From NCBI RefSeq assembly GCF_011290485.1, contig NZ_CP048029.1, positions 310,001 to 374,000 on the forward strand: a stretch of 64,000 bases of DNA, in the 5' to 3' direction. Of the stretch, positions 40,203 through 50,218 are shown piece after piece. Each line of letters opens with the position of its first letter. Positions within the stretch are counted from its first letter, which is position 1. Position numbers and translations under genes: made by a program. This stretch comes from Caldichromatium japonicum. Its GTDB lineage: Bacteria; Pseudomonadota; Gammaproteobacteria; Chromatiales; Chromatiaceae. The notes under the pieces are model-generated. The model saw nothing but the letters and a program-made list of their open reading frames with translations. It had not been told where the DNA came from and did not search any database.

Positions 40203-40414
40203 GCTGCGCCTTCCTCCGGCGCCCTGTGTGCACCCGCCTCATTACGCTCAACTCATACCGGATGATGGGGCGGGGTGCGCCTGAGATGGCCGATAGATGC
40301 TCGGCCTGCCTCCTTATCCGCGCTACGCTGACGGAGTTATGCGGTTTGCGGGCGCGAGCCTCATCCAGGCCGCTGCCAATGTCCATCCTCCTTTGATTTA
40401 GAGAGCTCAACGTC

Positions 40415-41860
40415 ATGTTCGCGGCTGAAATCTCGGTCGAGTATTACCTGACCCTCGGGTTCGTCCTCTTGGCGCTCTATTCGCTCAATCTGCTCGCCCT
40501 GGCCTTGGCACGCCGCTGGCTGCCAGCCCGCAGGCTTGCTTGCGCCGAGTTTGCTGACTCCGATTGTCCGAATGTGTTGGTGCAGATCCCACTCTTCAAT
40601 GAAGGACATCTGGTCGAGCGCGTCCTCGCTGCAGTCATGGCGCTCGATTGGCCGCACGCCCATCTTGAGATACAGATACTCGACGATAGCATCGATGGCT
40701 CGCTTGCGATCAGCCAGCGGGCGGTTGCAGCCCTGAAACAACAGGGTTTGCGGATCGAGCTCTTGCATCGCCTGCAGCGAACCGATTTCAAGGCGGGGGC
40801 GTTGGCGGCCGGTCTGCAGCATTCGGATGCTCCTTTCGTGGCCATCTTCGATGCCGATTTCATCCCCCCGCCCGATTTTCTGCGCCGGACCGTCGGCGCC
40901 CTGGTCGCCAATCCCGATCTGGCCTATATCCAGACCCGCTGGGGTCATCTGAATCGCGAAGAGTCCCTGCTGACCCGTATCCAGGCGCGCCTGCTCGATT
41001 CGCATTTCCGCGTCGAGCAAGAGGCACGCTGGCGGTTGGGACTGCCGCTACCCTTCAATGGCACCTGTGGCCTGTGGCGGCGCGCGGCAATCGAGTCTGC
41101 GGGTGGCTGGAACGGGGATTCGCTGACCGAGGATCTTGACCTCAGCATGCGCGCCAATCTCGCCGGCTGGCGCTCGGCCTTCATTGAGGACCTGGTTGTC
41201 CCCGGAACCTTGCCCGTCTCGGCGCGTGCCTGGCGCGTCCAGCAGTTCCGCTGGACTAAGGGCTTCGTCCAATGTTTCATCAAACTCATGCCCCAGGTAT
41301 GGCGCAGCGCGCGCCTTCCTGTCTGGCACAAGCTGATGATCAGTCTGCAGATCGGCCAGCCCCTGGCCTTTGTGGTCGGCGTGGCCTGTCTGATTATGGG
41401 TCTGCCCTTCATGGCAGGCGCAGCCGTCAGTAGTCCAGGGGTCGATCTCATGGCCTTTGTCACCTCGCTGCTGGGCTTCGTAGCCCCCATCGTCTTTCTG
41501 GTCACGGCTGGCAACGAGGTCGGCTGGCGTTGGACCCTGATCGAGATCATGGGTGCCGTGGTCTTAACCAGCGGTCTGCTGCTGTCGAACGCCCGCGGCG
41601 GGCTCGAGGCCCTGCTCGGTCACCGCACTGAGTTCATCCGCACCCCCAAAGGGTGGGAGACGCGGGAGGCGCGTGCCCCGGTATGGGGCCATGGCGTGCT
41701 CGAATTGGGCGTAGGGCTGGCCCTATTGGGCTTTGCCTTGATCGAGCAGCCCCTGGCGGTGATCTATCTGGCCATGCTGATCGTTGGGCTGTTGGGGATC
41801 GGCGCCATGCAGTTGATCGATGGTCGGCTGATCCTCAAGCCGCTGGGTATCCGGCACTAA
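40415..41860 (+). CDS. Processive GT2 glycosyltransferase (cellulose-synthase-like / CslA-like)
   Basis: 481 residues, uninterrupted. An N-terminal membrane helix (about 8-30) is followed by the GT2 domain: VLVQIPLFNE, LDDS, FKAGAL, DxD as IFDADFIPP, TED as SLTEDLDLS and QxxRW as QQFRWTKG. Four or more C-terminal helices (about 305-480) complete a membrane synthase. No PilZ domain. It resembles bacterial CslA/mannan-synthase-like enzymes rather than BcsA; the sugar is unknown. Weak ribosome site. Preceded by ~210 bp without a gene. Confidence 0.86.
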   Translation: MFAAEISVEYYLTLGFVLLALYSLNLLALALARRWLPARRLACAEFADSDCPNVLVQIPLFNEGHLVERVLAAVMALDWPHAHLEIQILDDSIDGSLAISQRAVAALKQQGLRIELLHRLQRTDFKAGALAAGLQHSDAPFVAIFDADFIPPPDFLRRTVGALVANPDLAYIQTRWGHLNREESLLTRIQARLLDSHFRVEQEARWRLGLPLPFNGTCGLWRRAAIESAGGWNGDSLTEDLDLSMRANLAGWRSAFIEDLVVPGTLPVSARAWRVQQFRWTKGFVQCFIKLMPQVWRSARLPVWHKLMISLQIGQPLAFVVGVACLIMGLPFMAGAAVSSPGVDLMAFVTSLLGFVAPIVFLVTAGNEVGWRWTLIEIMGAVVLTSGLLLSNARGGLEALLGHRTEFIRTPKGWETREARAPVWGHGVLELGVGLALLGFALIEQPLAVIYLAMLIVGLLGIGAMQLIDGRLILKPLGIRH

Positions 41861-42034
41861 GGCCAGTTAATTGCAGGGGTCGGCTGAGATTGACAACTGG
41901 CGATTTATACGAGATGCCGAATGGCGTCGATCCTGTTTGATGGGACGGGGCGAACTGCTGTTCCCTGAGCACAGGGCGCAGCGGGTCGTTGCTCAGGTCA
42001 TCAGGGTGCACGAAGGATAATCAGGAGTGGCTGT
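41861..42034 (+). promoter_or_regulatory. Upstream region of the CheB-CheR gene
   Basis: 174 bp with no gene. It carries an AGGAG-like site (GATAATCAGGAGTGGC) about 8-10 bp before the tandem ATGs at 42035/42038. No clear promoter boxes were recognised. Confidence 0.35.
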
Positions 42035-45028
42035 ATGATGTCCGATGACCCGAACACAATGGATGGGGTCGAGATGACCTCCCTCCCAAGCCGTTTCGAT
42101 GGCTATGTCGTTGGCATCGGTGCATCGGCAGGTGGACTCGATGCCCTGGAGCGATTCTTTCAGGGCCTACCGGCAGATACTGGTGCGGCCTATGTAGTGG
42201 TCCAACATCTCTCGCCGGACCATAAGAGCATGATGGCCAATCTGCTGGCGCGCCATACACCCATGCCGGTCGTCACGGTCGAGCATGACATGCGCATCGA
42301 GGCCAATCGGGTCCATCTCATCCCGCCGGCCAGCCTGATGACCATCAGCGGCGATATCCTGCGCCTAAGCCCCAAGAATCCACGGGGACTGACCCTACCG
42401 ATCGATCTGTTCTTCTGCTCGCTGGCCAAGGAGTTCGGCAACCGCGCCATCGGGGTGATCCTGTCGGGGACCGGCTCGGATGGAACGCGTGGGGCGGTGG
42501 CAATCAACGATGCCGGCGGTTTTTTGGTTGCGCAAGACCCCGAAACCGCCAAGTTCGATGGGATGCCGCGCAGCGTCATCGCCACAGGGCTGATCGATGC
42601 CGTGCTCCCGCCGGAGGAGATCGGGCCGCGTCTGGTCGATCACATCCATCAGCGTCCACAGCCCAAGGTGCGTCCGCCCTCGATGGCGATGGAGATCGAC
42701 CGCGACAGCGCCCACGAAGAGGTCATGCACCTCCTGCAACATGCCGGCGGGATCGATTTCCGTGACTATAAACCGGCAACGGTGATGCGGCGCATGGAGC
42801 GGCGCATGCAAGTGCGCCAAACCCCCGATCTCCTGAGTTATGTCCGGCTGCTGAGCACCGATCGCGGGGAGCTGGCCACCCTCAGGCGTGAGCTCTTGAT
42901 CCCAGTCACCAGCTTCTTTCGCGACCCGGATGCCTTCGAGGTCCTGGCCGAGACCGCGATCCGTACCATCGTCAGCGACCACAGCGGCAACCAGCCGATC
43001 CGCGTCTGGGTACCTGGGGTGGCCACCGGCGAGGAGGCCTATTCGATCGCTATCCTTTTTGCCGAGGCCTTCGAGAAGGCGCGCCGCTGGCCGAACATCA
43101 AGATCTTCGCGACCGACGTCGAGCCACAGAACATCGAGATCGCTGGGGCCGGCGTCTTCACCGAGGCGATCACCGCCGAGGTTTCGCCCGAGCGCTTAGA
43201 GCAGTTCTTCATCAAGCGCGGCAATCATTTCGTCGTCAAGACCGAGATCCGGCAAAGCATCGTCTTTGCGCGCCATAACCTGCTCGAAGACCCGCCCTTT
43301 ACCCGCATGGATCTGGTCTCCTGCCGCAATCTGTTGATCTATTTTCGCCCCGAGGCCCAGGAACGCGCCCTGCGCCGTCTGCAATATGCCTTGGCACCGG
43401 GTGGTTTTTTATTCTTGGGCCCAAGCGAGACCATCGCCAATCTGCATACCGACTTTACCGCAGTCAGCTCCAAGCACAAGATCTATCGCATCCTGCGCCA
43501 TGTCTCTCTGCCGCTCGATGTTGCAAGCAGTCCGCGTACCCGCCAGGTCACCATCGTGCCCGCGTCCCCCCGCCCAGGGGTTCGCACCCGCGGGGTCGCG
43601 ACCGATGCCGCAGCGATCGATGCGGCGCAAGGGGTCTTATTGCACGCATACGCCCCGACGAGTCTATTGCTGAACCAGCATCATGACCTTTTGCATGTCT
43701 TCGGGGATGTCGGACCCTATCTGCGGATCAGCGAGGGCAGCGTCAGCCTGGACCTCTCAAAGCTCCTGCCCAATTCGCTGGTTGCGGTTGCCAAGGCCCT
43801 GCTTTATAAGGCGGCCCGCGACCGGCTGCCGTTGCGTTCGGATATCATCGGCCTGGCGCTGGACAATGAGCGCACCGAGCGCCTGCGTCTGGTGGCGCGC
43901 CCGGTCGAGCCCCCCAGCGGCGAGCTCCATCTCTTGCTCTCTTTCGAGCCCGTAATCGGCTACGGCCCAGAGGAGGTGCTCCCCTCTGAGCCCAGCAATC
44001 TGCGGATCATCGAGGGCATGGATCGAGAGGCCATCGAGACCATCAGCCTCGACCGCGAGACCACTCAGCGTATCGAGAACCTCGAACGCGAGCTCGCTGC
44101 CACCCGCGAGAGTCTGCAGGCGACGATCGAGGAGCTCGAGACCGCCAATGAGGAGCTGCAGGCGACCAATGAGGAGCTCATGGCCTCTAACGAGGAACTG
44201 CAGAGCTCAAACGAGGAGCTGCAATCGGTCAACGAGGAGCTCTATACGGTCAATGCCGAAAACCAAGAAAAGATCGAGATCCTCAACCGGCTCAATGCCG
44301 ATCTGGACAGCATGGCCAAGGCCGCATCGATTGCGACCGTCTTTGTCGATGCGCAACTGCGTCTGACCCGCTTTACGCCCGAGGCCACGACCCTGTTTAA
44401 GATCCGCGATACCGACCTGGGGCGACCGATCGACGACTTTACCAATCTACTCCAGTATCCGGAGTTTATTACCGATCTACGTCAGACCATCGAACGCGGC
44501 GAGATGTTCGAGCATGAGATCAAGGCAGCCAACAATCGCCATTATCTCGTGCGGGTATTGCCCTATGCCGTGCGTTCCAACGAACCGCGCGGCGCTGTGG
44601 CCACCTTTGTCGATATCACTAGCCTGCGCGACATCGAGCACCTCCAGGCGGTGCTCGATTCGCTGCCGATGCAGGTCGCGGTGCTCGATAGCAAGGGTAC
44701 GATCACCATCGCCAACGACGCCTGGCGCGATTTTGCCCGCAGCCACGGCGATCCGGAGCTCAAGTCCTGCGGTCTTGGGGCCAATTATTTCGACGCCTAT
44801 CGCACAGGTTATCTGGCTGCAGTGCCTCAGGCCGAGGCGATCCGCTTGGGGATCGAGCAAGTGATCGCCAACGAACGGTCGTCATTCTGGCTGGAGTACG
44901 TCTTGCCAGATGCAGAGGCAGGGGCACATCAATATCTCCTGTATGCGGCGCCCATCCGCCATGGCCGAGTAGGGGTGATCGTCAGCCATATCGACCTGAC
45001 CGATTGGTCCGTCCATCGAGATGAATGA
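42035..45028 (+). CDS. CheB-CheR-coiled-coil-PAS hybrid signalling protein
   Basis: 997 residues. The CheB methylesterase domain (about 25-205) has catalytic Ser31 (GASAGG), His58 (VVQHLSP) and Asp149 (GTGSDGTRG). The CheR methyltransferase domain (about 225-490) has [24 protein letters not shown] and [10 protein letters not shown] long heptad coil (about 675-765) is built from repeats of EELQ(A/S)xNEEL, then two PAS-like domains follow (about 770-870 and 875-990). No receiver domain and no membrane segment. Such hybrids occur outside chemotaxis and often signal to an adjacent cyclase. The next gene starts inside its last codons, which supports joint expression. Confidence 0.92.
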   Translation: MMSDDPNTMDGVEMTSLPSRFDGYVVGIGASAGGLDALERFFQGLPADTGAAYVVVQHLSPDHKSMMANLLARHTPMPVVTVEHDMRIEANRVHLIPPASLMTISGDILRLSPKNPRGLTLPIDLFFCSLAKEFGNRAIGVILSGTGSDGTRGAVAINDAGGFLVAQDPETAKFDGMPRSVIATGLIDAVLPPEEIGPRLVDHIHQRPQPKVRPPSMAMEIDRDSAHEEVMHLLQHAGGIDFRDYKPATVMRRMERRMQVRQTPDLLSYVRLLSTDRGELATLRRELLIPVTSFFRDPDAFEVLAETAIRTIVSDHSGNQPIRVWVPGVATGEEAYSIAILFAEAFEKARRWPNIKIFATDVEPQNIEIAGAGVFTEAITAEVSPERLEQFFIKRGNHFVVKTEIRQSIVFARHNLLEDPPFTRMDLVSCRNLLIYFRPEAQERALRRLQYALAPGGFLFLGPSETIANLHTDFTAVSSKHKIYRILRHVSLPLDVASSPRTRQVTIVPASPRPGVRTRGVATDAAAIDAAQGVLLHAYAPTSLLLNQHHDLLHVFGDVGPYLRISEGSVSLDLSKLLPNSLVAVAKALLYKAARDRLPLRSDIIGLALDNERTERLRLVARPVEPPSGELHLLLSFEPVIGYGPEEVLPSEPSNLRIIEGMDREAIETISLDRETTQRIENLERELAATRESLQATIEELETANEELQATNEELMASNEELQSSNEELQSVNEELYTVNAENQEKIEILNRLNADLDSMAKAASIATVFVDAQLRLTRFTPEATTLFKIRDTDLGRPIDDFTNLLQYPEFITDLRQTIERGEMFEHEIKAANNRHYLVRVLPYAVRSNEPRGAVATFVDITSLRDIEHLQAVLDSLPMQVAVLDSKGTITIANDAWRDFARSHGDPELKSCGLGANYFDAYRTGYLAAVPQAEAIRLGIEQVIANERSSFWLEYVLPDAEAGAHQYLLYAAPIRHGRVGVIVSHIDLTDWSVHRDE

Positions 45029-47348
45029 CGAGCAAACCCTGAGACCTAGATCGCCCAAGCCCTCTCAATCGGCAGCTTCAGAAGCTGATGCCGGCCCGAG
45101 TCTGCGCGAACGCGCCCTCGAAGCCTTGCATGCCCGCCGTTTTGATCTTGTCGAGGAGCTGCTCAGTCGAGAAGGGTTCAATCAAGAGGCACTGATCGAA
45201 AACCTACGGATCTATCAGGCTGAGCTCGAGATCCAAAACGGCGAGCTGATCCAGAGTCAGGCACGTACCCAGCAGGCCCTGGGGCGCTTCACCGCCTTTT
45301 TTAATACGCTCCCAATCGCCGAGTTGGTGATCGACCGTCATGGTTTGATCCATGAGGCCAATCCAGCGGCGCAGCGGTTATTTGGACTCGATCAGGATCA
45401 TCTCAGGCAGCATTTCTTCGCCCGCCTGATCGCTAAACCGGATCGCGAGCGGGTGGTCTTGGCCTGGACCAATCTGACGAAGGGAGGTATCTTCCTCCCC
45501 GAGATCCGGCTGCGCACCAGGGAAGGGGAGGCATTCATCGGCGATCTCCATCTGGCCATCCTCCCGCCCCTAGGTGAAGAGATCGCCCAGTATGTGTGTG
45601 CCATCATAGACCGCACTGAGATGGTCCGCCAGCGCCAGTGCCTCCAGGAAACCACCGAGCGACTGCGCGAAAGCTACGATCATTACCGGGTGCTCGCCGA
45701 TTTCAGCTCGGACTGGGAGTTTTGGCGCGATGTCGATGGCGGTTATCTCTATGTCTCGCCGGCCTGCGAAAAGATTTCGGGCTATCCGCCGCAGGCATTT
45801 ATCCTCGATCCAGATCTCTTTGGACGACTGATCCTAGATACCGACCGCGAGAGATGGCAGACGCATCTCGAGCGCATCCAATCCGATCCAGCCACGCCTC
45901 AGCAGATCCTGGAATTGCGTATCCGGTCGCGCGATGGCGAGGTACATTGGATCGAGCATGTCTGTATCGCCGTGCTCGATGCCGATAATCGCTTTCTGGG
46001 GCGTCGAGGGGTCAATCGCGACATCACCGAGCGCAAACGCTTCGAGGAACAGCTCGAATATCTGGCCCAGCACGACGCCCTCACCGGTCTCTTCAACCGT
46101 ACCTATCTCCAGGTGCGGCTCGAACAATGTCTCCAGCGCGCCCGGCGGTATCGCCGTCAGTGCGCACTCCTTTTCCTGGACCTCGATCGCTTCAAAGAGA
46201 TCAATGACACGCTCGGGCATGGGGTTGGGGATGATTTATTGCGCCAGATCGCTGACCTGCTGAAGGCGGAGGTCCGCAGCGTCGATACGCTCGCGCGGCT
46301 GGGAGGCGACGAGTTCGTCATCCTCCTTGAGGATATCCCCGAGCCGCGTTTCGCCGCCCATTTCGCTGAGCGCATCCTCGATCTTTTCAAGCAAACATTG
46401 GTCGTCGCCGACCATAGCTTCTTGATGACAGCGAGCATCGGGATCAGCCTGTATCCCGGCGATGCCCAGGACGCCGAGACCCTGATCCAGCATGCGGATC
46501 TCGCCATGTATCGGGCCAAACAGTCGGGACGCAACGGGTTTAGCTTCTTTGCCCCGGAGATGTCCAAAGGGGTGGCCGAACGCCGGCAGATCGAGCAAGA
46601 CCTACGCCTGGTCCTCGATCAGCAGGCTCTCATCCTGCATTATCAGCCACAAGTCAATCTGATCACAGGCCAATTGGTAGGGATCGAGGCAATATGTCGC
46701 TGGCTGCATCCGCAGCTCGGCCTACTGACCCCTGAGCGCTTTTTGCCAGTCGTCGATGACATGGGATTGAGTGACGAGCTGAACCTCCGCGTACTGGAGG
46801 CTGGTTGTCGGCAGATGGCCGCCTGGGATAGCGCGGCGCTCTGGGTCCCGCGCTTAAGCGTCAAGCTGGCAGGGTCTACGCTCGATCGCTCGGAGAGCGT
46901 GGAACGGATTGCCGGCATCGTGCAGGCCAGCGGTCTTGATGCTGAGCGCCTGGTGCTTGAGATCGGTGAGTCGAGCCTGATGACGCGTTCGGAGGCGCTA
47001 GGTCAAACACTCACTGATCTTCGTGCCCTGGGTGCAAACCTGGTACTGGATAATTTCGGCGTTGCCTGTTTCTCACTCTCCAGGATTGGGTGTCTGCCGC
47101 TCACCCAGGTCAAGATCAGCCGCTCCCTGGTTGCGGGGATCGGGCAAGGGGGGACTAGGGAGTCGGTGGTACGCGTCCTGATCGGAGCGGCGCGGGCACT
47201 GGGATGGGGGGTCTTGGCCGCTGGGATCGAAACGGTCGAGCAGGCCAATTTCCTTGCAGCCGAGGGTTGCCTCGAGGGCAGCGGCCCTCTCTATGGCCGC
47301 CCCCTGCCAGCGGATGCATTGGCAGCCCAGTGGCTGCTGGGGAAATGA
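45021..47348 (+). CDS. PAS-PAS-GGDEF-EAL protein with degenerate EAL
   Basis: 775 residues, overlapping the CheB-CheR gene by 8 bp. After an N-terminal helical segment come PAS domains (about 90-205 and 220-340), then GGDEF (about 345-510) with intact LGGDEF, so diguanylate cyclase activity is plausible. The EAL domain (about 525-775) is altered: EAL reads EAI, the Asn of the VN motif is Lys (SVKLAGS), and the DDFG loop reads DNFGVAC. The Glu residues in LEIGES and GIETVEQ remain. Phosphodiesterase activity is therefore doubtful; the domain may bind c-di-GMP or regulate. Likely effector of the upstream hybrid. Confidence 0.9.
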   Translation: MNDEQTLRPRSPKPSQSAASEADAGPSLRERALEALHARRFDLVEELLSREGFNQEALIENLRIYQAELEIQNGELIQSQARTQQALGRFTAFFNTLPIAELVIDRHGLIHEANPAAQRLFGLDQDHLRQHFFARLIAKPDRERVVLAWTNLTKGGIFLPEIRLRTREGEAFIGDLHLAILPPLGEEIAQYVCAIIDRTEMVRQRQCLQETTERLRESYDHYRVLADFSSDWEFWRDVDGGYLYVSPACEKISGYPPQAFILDPDLFGRLILDTDRERWQTHLERIQSDPATPQQILELRIRSRDGEVHWIEHVCIAVLDADNRFLGRRGVNRDITERKRFEEQLEYLAQHDALTGLFNRTYLQVRLEQCLQRARRYRRQCALLFLDLDRFKEINDTLGHGVGDDLLRQIADLLKAEVRSVDTLARLGGDEFVILLEDIPEPRFAAHFAERILDLFKQTLVVADHSFLMTASIGISLYPGDAQDAETLIQHADLAMYRAKQSGRNGFSFFAPEMSKGVAERRQIEQDLRLVLDQQALILHYQPQVNLITGQLVGIEAICRWLHPQLGLLTPERFLPVVDDMGLSDELNLRVLEAGCRQMAAWDSAALWVPRLSVKLAGSTLDRSESVERIAGIVQASGLDAERLVLEIGESSLMTRSEALGQTLTDLRALGANLVLDNFGVACFSLSRIGCLPLTQVKISRSLVAGIGQGGTRESVVRVLIGAARALGWGVLAAGIETVEQANFLAAEGCLEGSGPLYGRPLPADALAAQWLLGK

Positions 47349-47349
47349 A

Positions 47350-47371
47350 AAAGGCCGCAGACGCGGCCTTT
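47350..47371. terminator. Bidirectional hairpin terminator
   Basis: AAAGGCCGC, loop AGAC, GCGGCCTTT: a 9-bp perfect stem with A and T ends, placed between the convergent GGDEF-EAL gene (stop 47348) and the cytochrome c4 gene (stop 47380). Confidence 0.85.
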
Positions 47372-47379
47372 GCCCAATC

Positions 47380-48009
47380 TTATTTGGATAGACCCTGGAT
47401 GTATTGTGCCACCGCTGCGATCTCTTGATCCGTCATGCGGGCCGCGACCCCACGCATCATCCCGTTGGGATCATTGGCGCGCTCGCCCGAGCGGAAATAG
47501 TGTAGGGTCTGTTTGACATAGTCGGCATGCTGACCGGCCAGACGGGGGAACTTGGCGAGCCCCTGACCCATACCGGCTGGACCATGGCAGCCGCTACAGG
47601 CAGGGACGCCGGTGGCCGGGTTGCCGGCGCGATAGATAGATTCACCTAGGTTGGCCAGTTCACGATCGGCCACCCCGCCGCTTTGGGTCTGACTTGCAAA
47701 ATAGGCCGCCAGATCCACCACCTCTTGATCCGTCAGCGGCTTGGCCATCGGCGTCATTTGGACATTGACTCGATTGCCGGCCTTAAAATCCATCAATTGC
47801 TTCATGATATATTCTGGGCGTTGCCCAGCCAATTTAGGCCATTGCGGGACGACGCTATTGCCCTGGGGCCCATGGCAGGCCATGCAGATACTATTGGCCT
47901 TGGCTGCCCCGCGGGCCGGGTCTGCTGGCTGCAGATCTTCTGCAGCCATTACCCAACCGCTTAGCAAAGCCGCTGTTATTGAAACCGCTGTTAACCATCG
48001 ATGCTTCAT
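47380..48009 (-). CDS. Dihaem cytochrome c4
   Basis: 209 residues. Signal peptide (LTAVSITAALLSGWVMAAE), then two class I cytochrome c domains, each with CxxCH (CMACH near 42 and CSGCH near 138) and a downstream Met ligand (MTPMAKPLTDQE; NGMMRGVAARMTDQE). Domain size and duplication match cytochrome c4, a periplasmic donor to cytochrome oxidases in gammaproteobacteria. In many relatives it lies near engB, which is not so here. A single gene with its own promoter region of ~260 bp. Confidence 0.95.
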   Translation of the reverse strand: MKHRWLTAVSITAALLSGWVMAAEDLQPADPARGAAKANSICMACHGPQGNSVVPQWPKLAGQRPEYIMKQLMDFKAGNRVNVQMTPMAKPLTDQEVVDLAAYFASQTQSGGVADRELANLGESIYRAGNPATGVPACSGCHGPAGMGQGLAKFPRLAGQHADYVKQTLHYFRSGERANDPNGMMRGVAARMTDQEIAAVAQYIQGLSK

Positions 48010-48274
48010 GGACTCTGTACTCCGCCAAAGGGCCTTGCCCTAAAATCCGGATGGGGATTAAAAATCATGGAATTGCCTATACTACGACTACGTAAGGCTT
48101 GAGCGCGCGGTGCCCGCCGCCTGATTCAGGTCAGGGCAAAAGTTGGTAATGTATAACAAAAGGCATATTGTTGGGTCAAACGGCGCGTATATATGTGGTA
48201 GTCGCAGCCTGGCCCTCGTGTCCAATGCGGCTGCACAGGGGTCTGATCCGGCACGCATCGAGGAGGGGATGATC

Positions 48275-48942
48275 ATGCCTGAACAGCGCTCACATGACGG
48301 TTTCGCGGTCGCATTGCCCATCCAGGTCTGGCGGGCGGGTATGGGGACCCTGATCAATGCCCATTTTCATGACCTGTATCCAGGTGGGCGAACACTTGGT
48401 TGTCCGTTTTCCCTGGGTGAGCGGTCAGACGTTGACGATCGAGGCCGAGGTGCTCCGTAGCCAAGGCTTGGACACGGGGCGTTGGCAGATCGGGCTGCGC
48501 TTTATCCATTCTGTCGCACACCCGTGAGCAACGGCTAACCAAACTGCTTAGGCTGTTTTCCGGCAAAAGGCAGAACGCTGCCCAGAGAACGAGGCTCACG
48601 CTGGCCCCAGTGCTCGAGGTGATCCTCGATGACGACGCCGATTTTGAGCACAAGCTGTTGCAGATCGCCCAGGGGCGCCTAATACTCACCGTGGCGGGGA
48701 TAGGTTATCAACCTGGTCAAAGCCTGTTGCTATTAGTCGGGCAGATGCATGATGCTACCGCCTTACCTTTGCGCGCCCATATCCTGCGGGTCATCGAGAT
48801 CCCGCCGCTTGATCCACTTAGCGCCGTCAACCGACCGCCGCTGGTGGATCTTGAATGGAACCTCGCCCATCCCCCCAATGAATTGCGTACCCTAACCGAA
48901 TTATTCAGGTCGGCCTCTAGGTCACGCGGATCATCCCCATGA
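48275..48942 (+). pseudogene. PilZ-like domain protein, broken by two frameshifts
   Basis: A strong ribosome site (AGGAGG, 48261-48266) precedes ATG 48275: MPEQRSHDGFAVALPIQVWR. Near 48360-48380 the sense moves to a second frame (VGEHLVVRFPWVSGQTLTIEAEVLRS then GRWQIGLRFIH), which has the PilZ beta pattern. Near 48515 it moves to a third (REQRLTKLLRLF), continuing to a stop at 48942 with a second domain (LEVILDDDADFEHKLL). The RxxxR-like start and the beta-strand pattern suggest a c-di-GMP receptor, but the DxSxxG motif is not cleanly seen. Family call moderate; the broken frame is clear. Confidence 0.65.
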
Positions 48943-50200
48943 AACATGCATCCAGGGATGAGGCAATGACCCCAACCCACCACCTTTCCCGCACCTTGTA
49001 CGCCGAGAGCGGGCTGATCTGGTTGATGGCGTTTTGGTTGTTGCTCCTAGGGGCTTCCTTGGTCTGGAACCTCAGCCAGGCCGAACACCAGCGCAAGGCA
49101 CTGGCCTATCAGTCCGCCCGGTCTTTCTATGACCTCATCGTGCTCATGCGCCGCTGGAATGCCGAACATGGCGGCGTCTATGTCCCAGTGACACCCAAAA
49201 TGCCGCCCAATCCATACCTCGAATACCCGATGCGCGACATCCGGGTCAGCGACCAACTGACCCTCACCAAGGTAACCCGGCCTATATGACCCGCCTCCTA
49301 TCCAAACTGGCCGCTGAGCGCACTGGCGTCCAGTTCCATATCACCAGCCTGAGGCCTCTTCGCCCCGAAAACGCGCCCTTTGCCTGGGAGATAGAGGCCT
49401 TGCAGTCCTTCGAGCAGGGTGCCAAGGAATGGGCGCGCTTTTCGACCGAGGGCGATCGCCAGGTGTATCGGTATATGGCCCCGTTGTTCACCGAAGAGCC
49501 CTGTTTGAAATGTCATCGCAAAGATGGTTATCAGCTCGGCGATGTGCGGGGGGGATCAGTATCACCCTGCCCCAGCTCAGTCCCATACCCTTGGCTGGAG
49601 CTCATGGCAAGCCATGCCCTGGTCGGCATTGCCGGCGTGGGATTCATCGGCTCATTGGGACAGCGGTTGCAACATGCTCAGCAAGATCTGCGCCGGCAGG
49701 CGGTCTTCGATGCCCTGACCAATATCCCCAACCGCCGTTTCTTCATCGAGCATTTGTTCCAGGAGCTCCAACCGGACCGTCATGAACAGCGACCCCTCGC
49801 CCCGATTCTGTGCGATATCGACGATTTCAAGGGCTATAACGACGCCCTCGGTCAGGAGGCAGGGGATCATTGTCTGCGTACCCTGGCCGCGATCCTGGAT
49901 AAGCGGTTGGGGGGGGACGGTCGTTTCTGCGCCCGTTATGGCGGCGAGGAGTTCGTCGCTGTCCTGACCGAGATGACCTTGGATGAGGCGCGGGCGTTGG
50001 CCGAGCGGTTGCGTGTGGAGATCCTTGAGCTTGGGATCTGGCATCCGGCCTCGCCCCACGGGGTCCTCACCCTGAGCATCGGGATCGCGGCCACCTCTGG
50101 CCGAGGAGGGAGCAGCTATGAAACCCTGATCCAGCACGCCGAGGCGGCGCTGGCGCGCGCCAAGACCCAGGGGCGCAATCGGGTCGAGGTGTGGCTTTGA
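48939..50200 (+). pseudogene. Membrane haem-sensor diguanylate cyclase (DUF3365-GGDEF), frameshifted
   Basis: The N-terminal part (48939-49289) has a membrane helix (LIWLMAFWLLLLGASLVWNL) and the start of a Tll0287/DUF3365 domain. At ~49272-49280 one missing base turns LTKVNPAYMTRLL into LTKVTRPI and a stop; the rest continues at 49286 in another frame. It carries the haem motif CLKCH, a second shift-and-return around 49550-49600 (a run of seven G), a second membrane helix and a GGDEF domain with YGGEEF intact. It overlaps the PilZ-type gene by ATGA. The C-terminal half could in principle still be made from ATG 49286, but without the complete sensor. Confidence 0.82.
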
Positions 50201-50218
50201 AATTAAAGATACCGCCAA

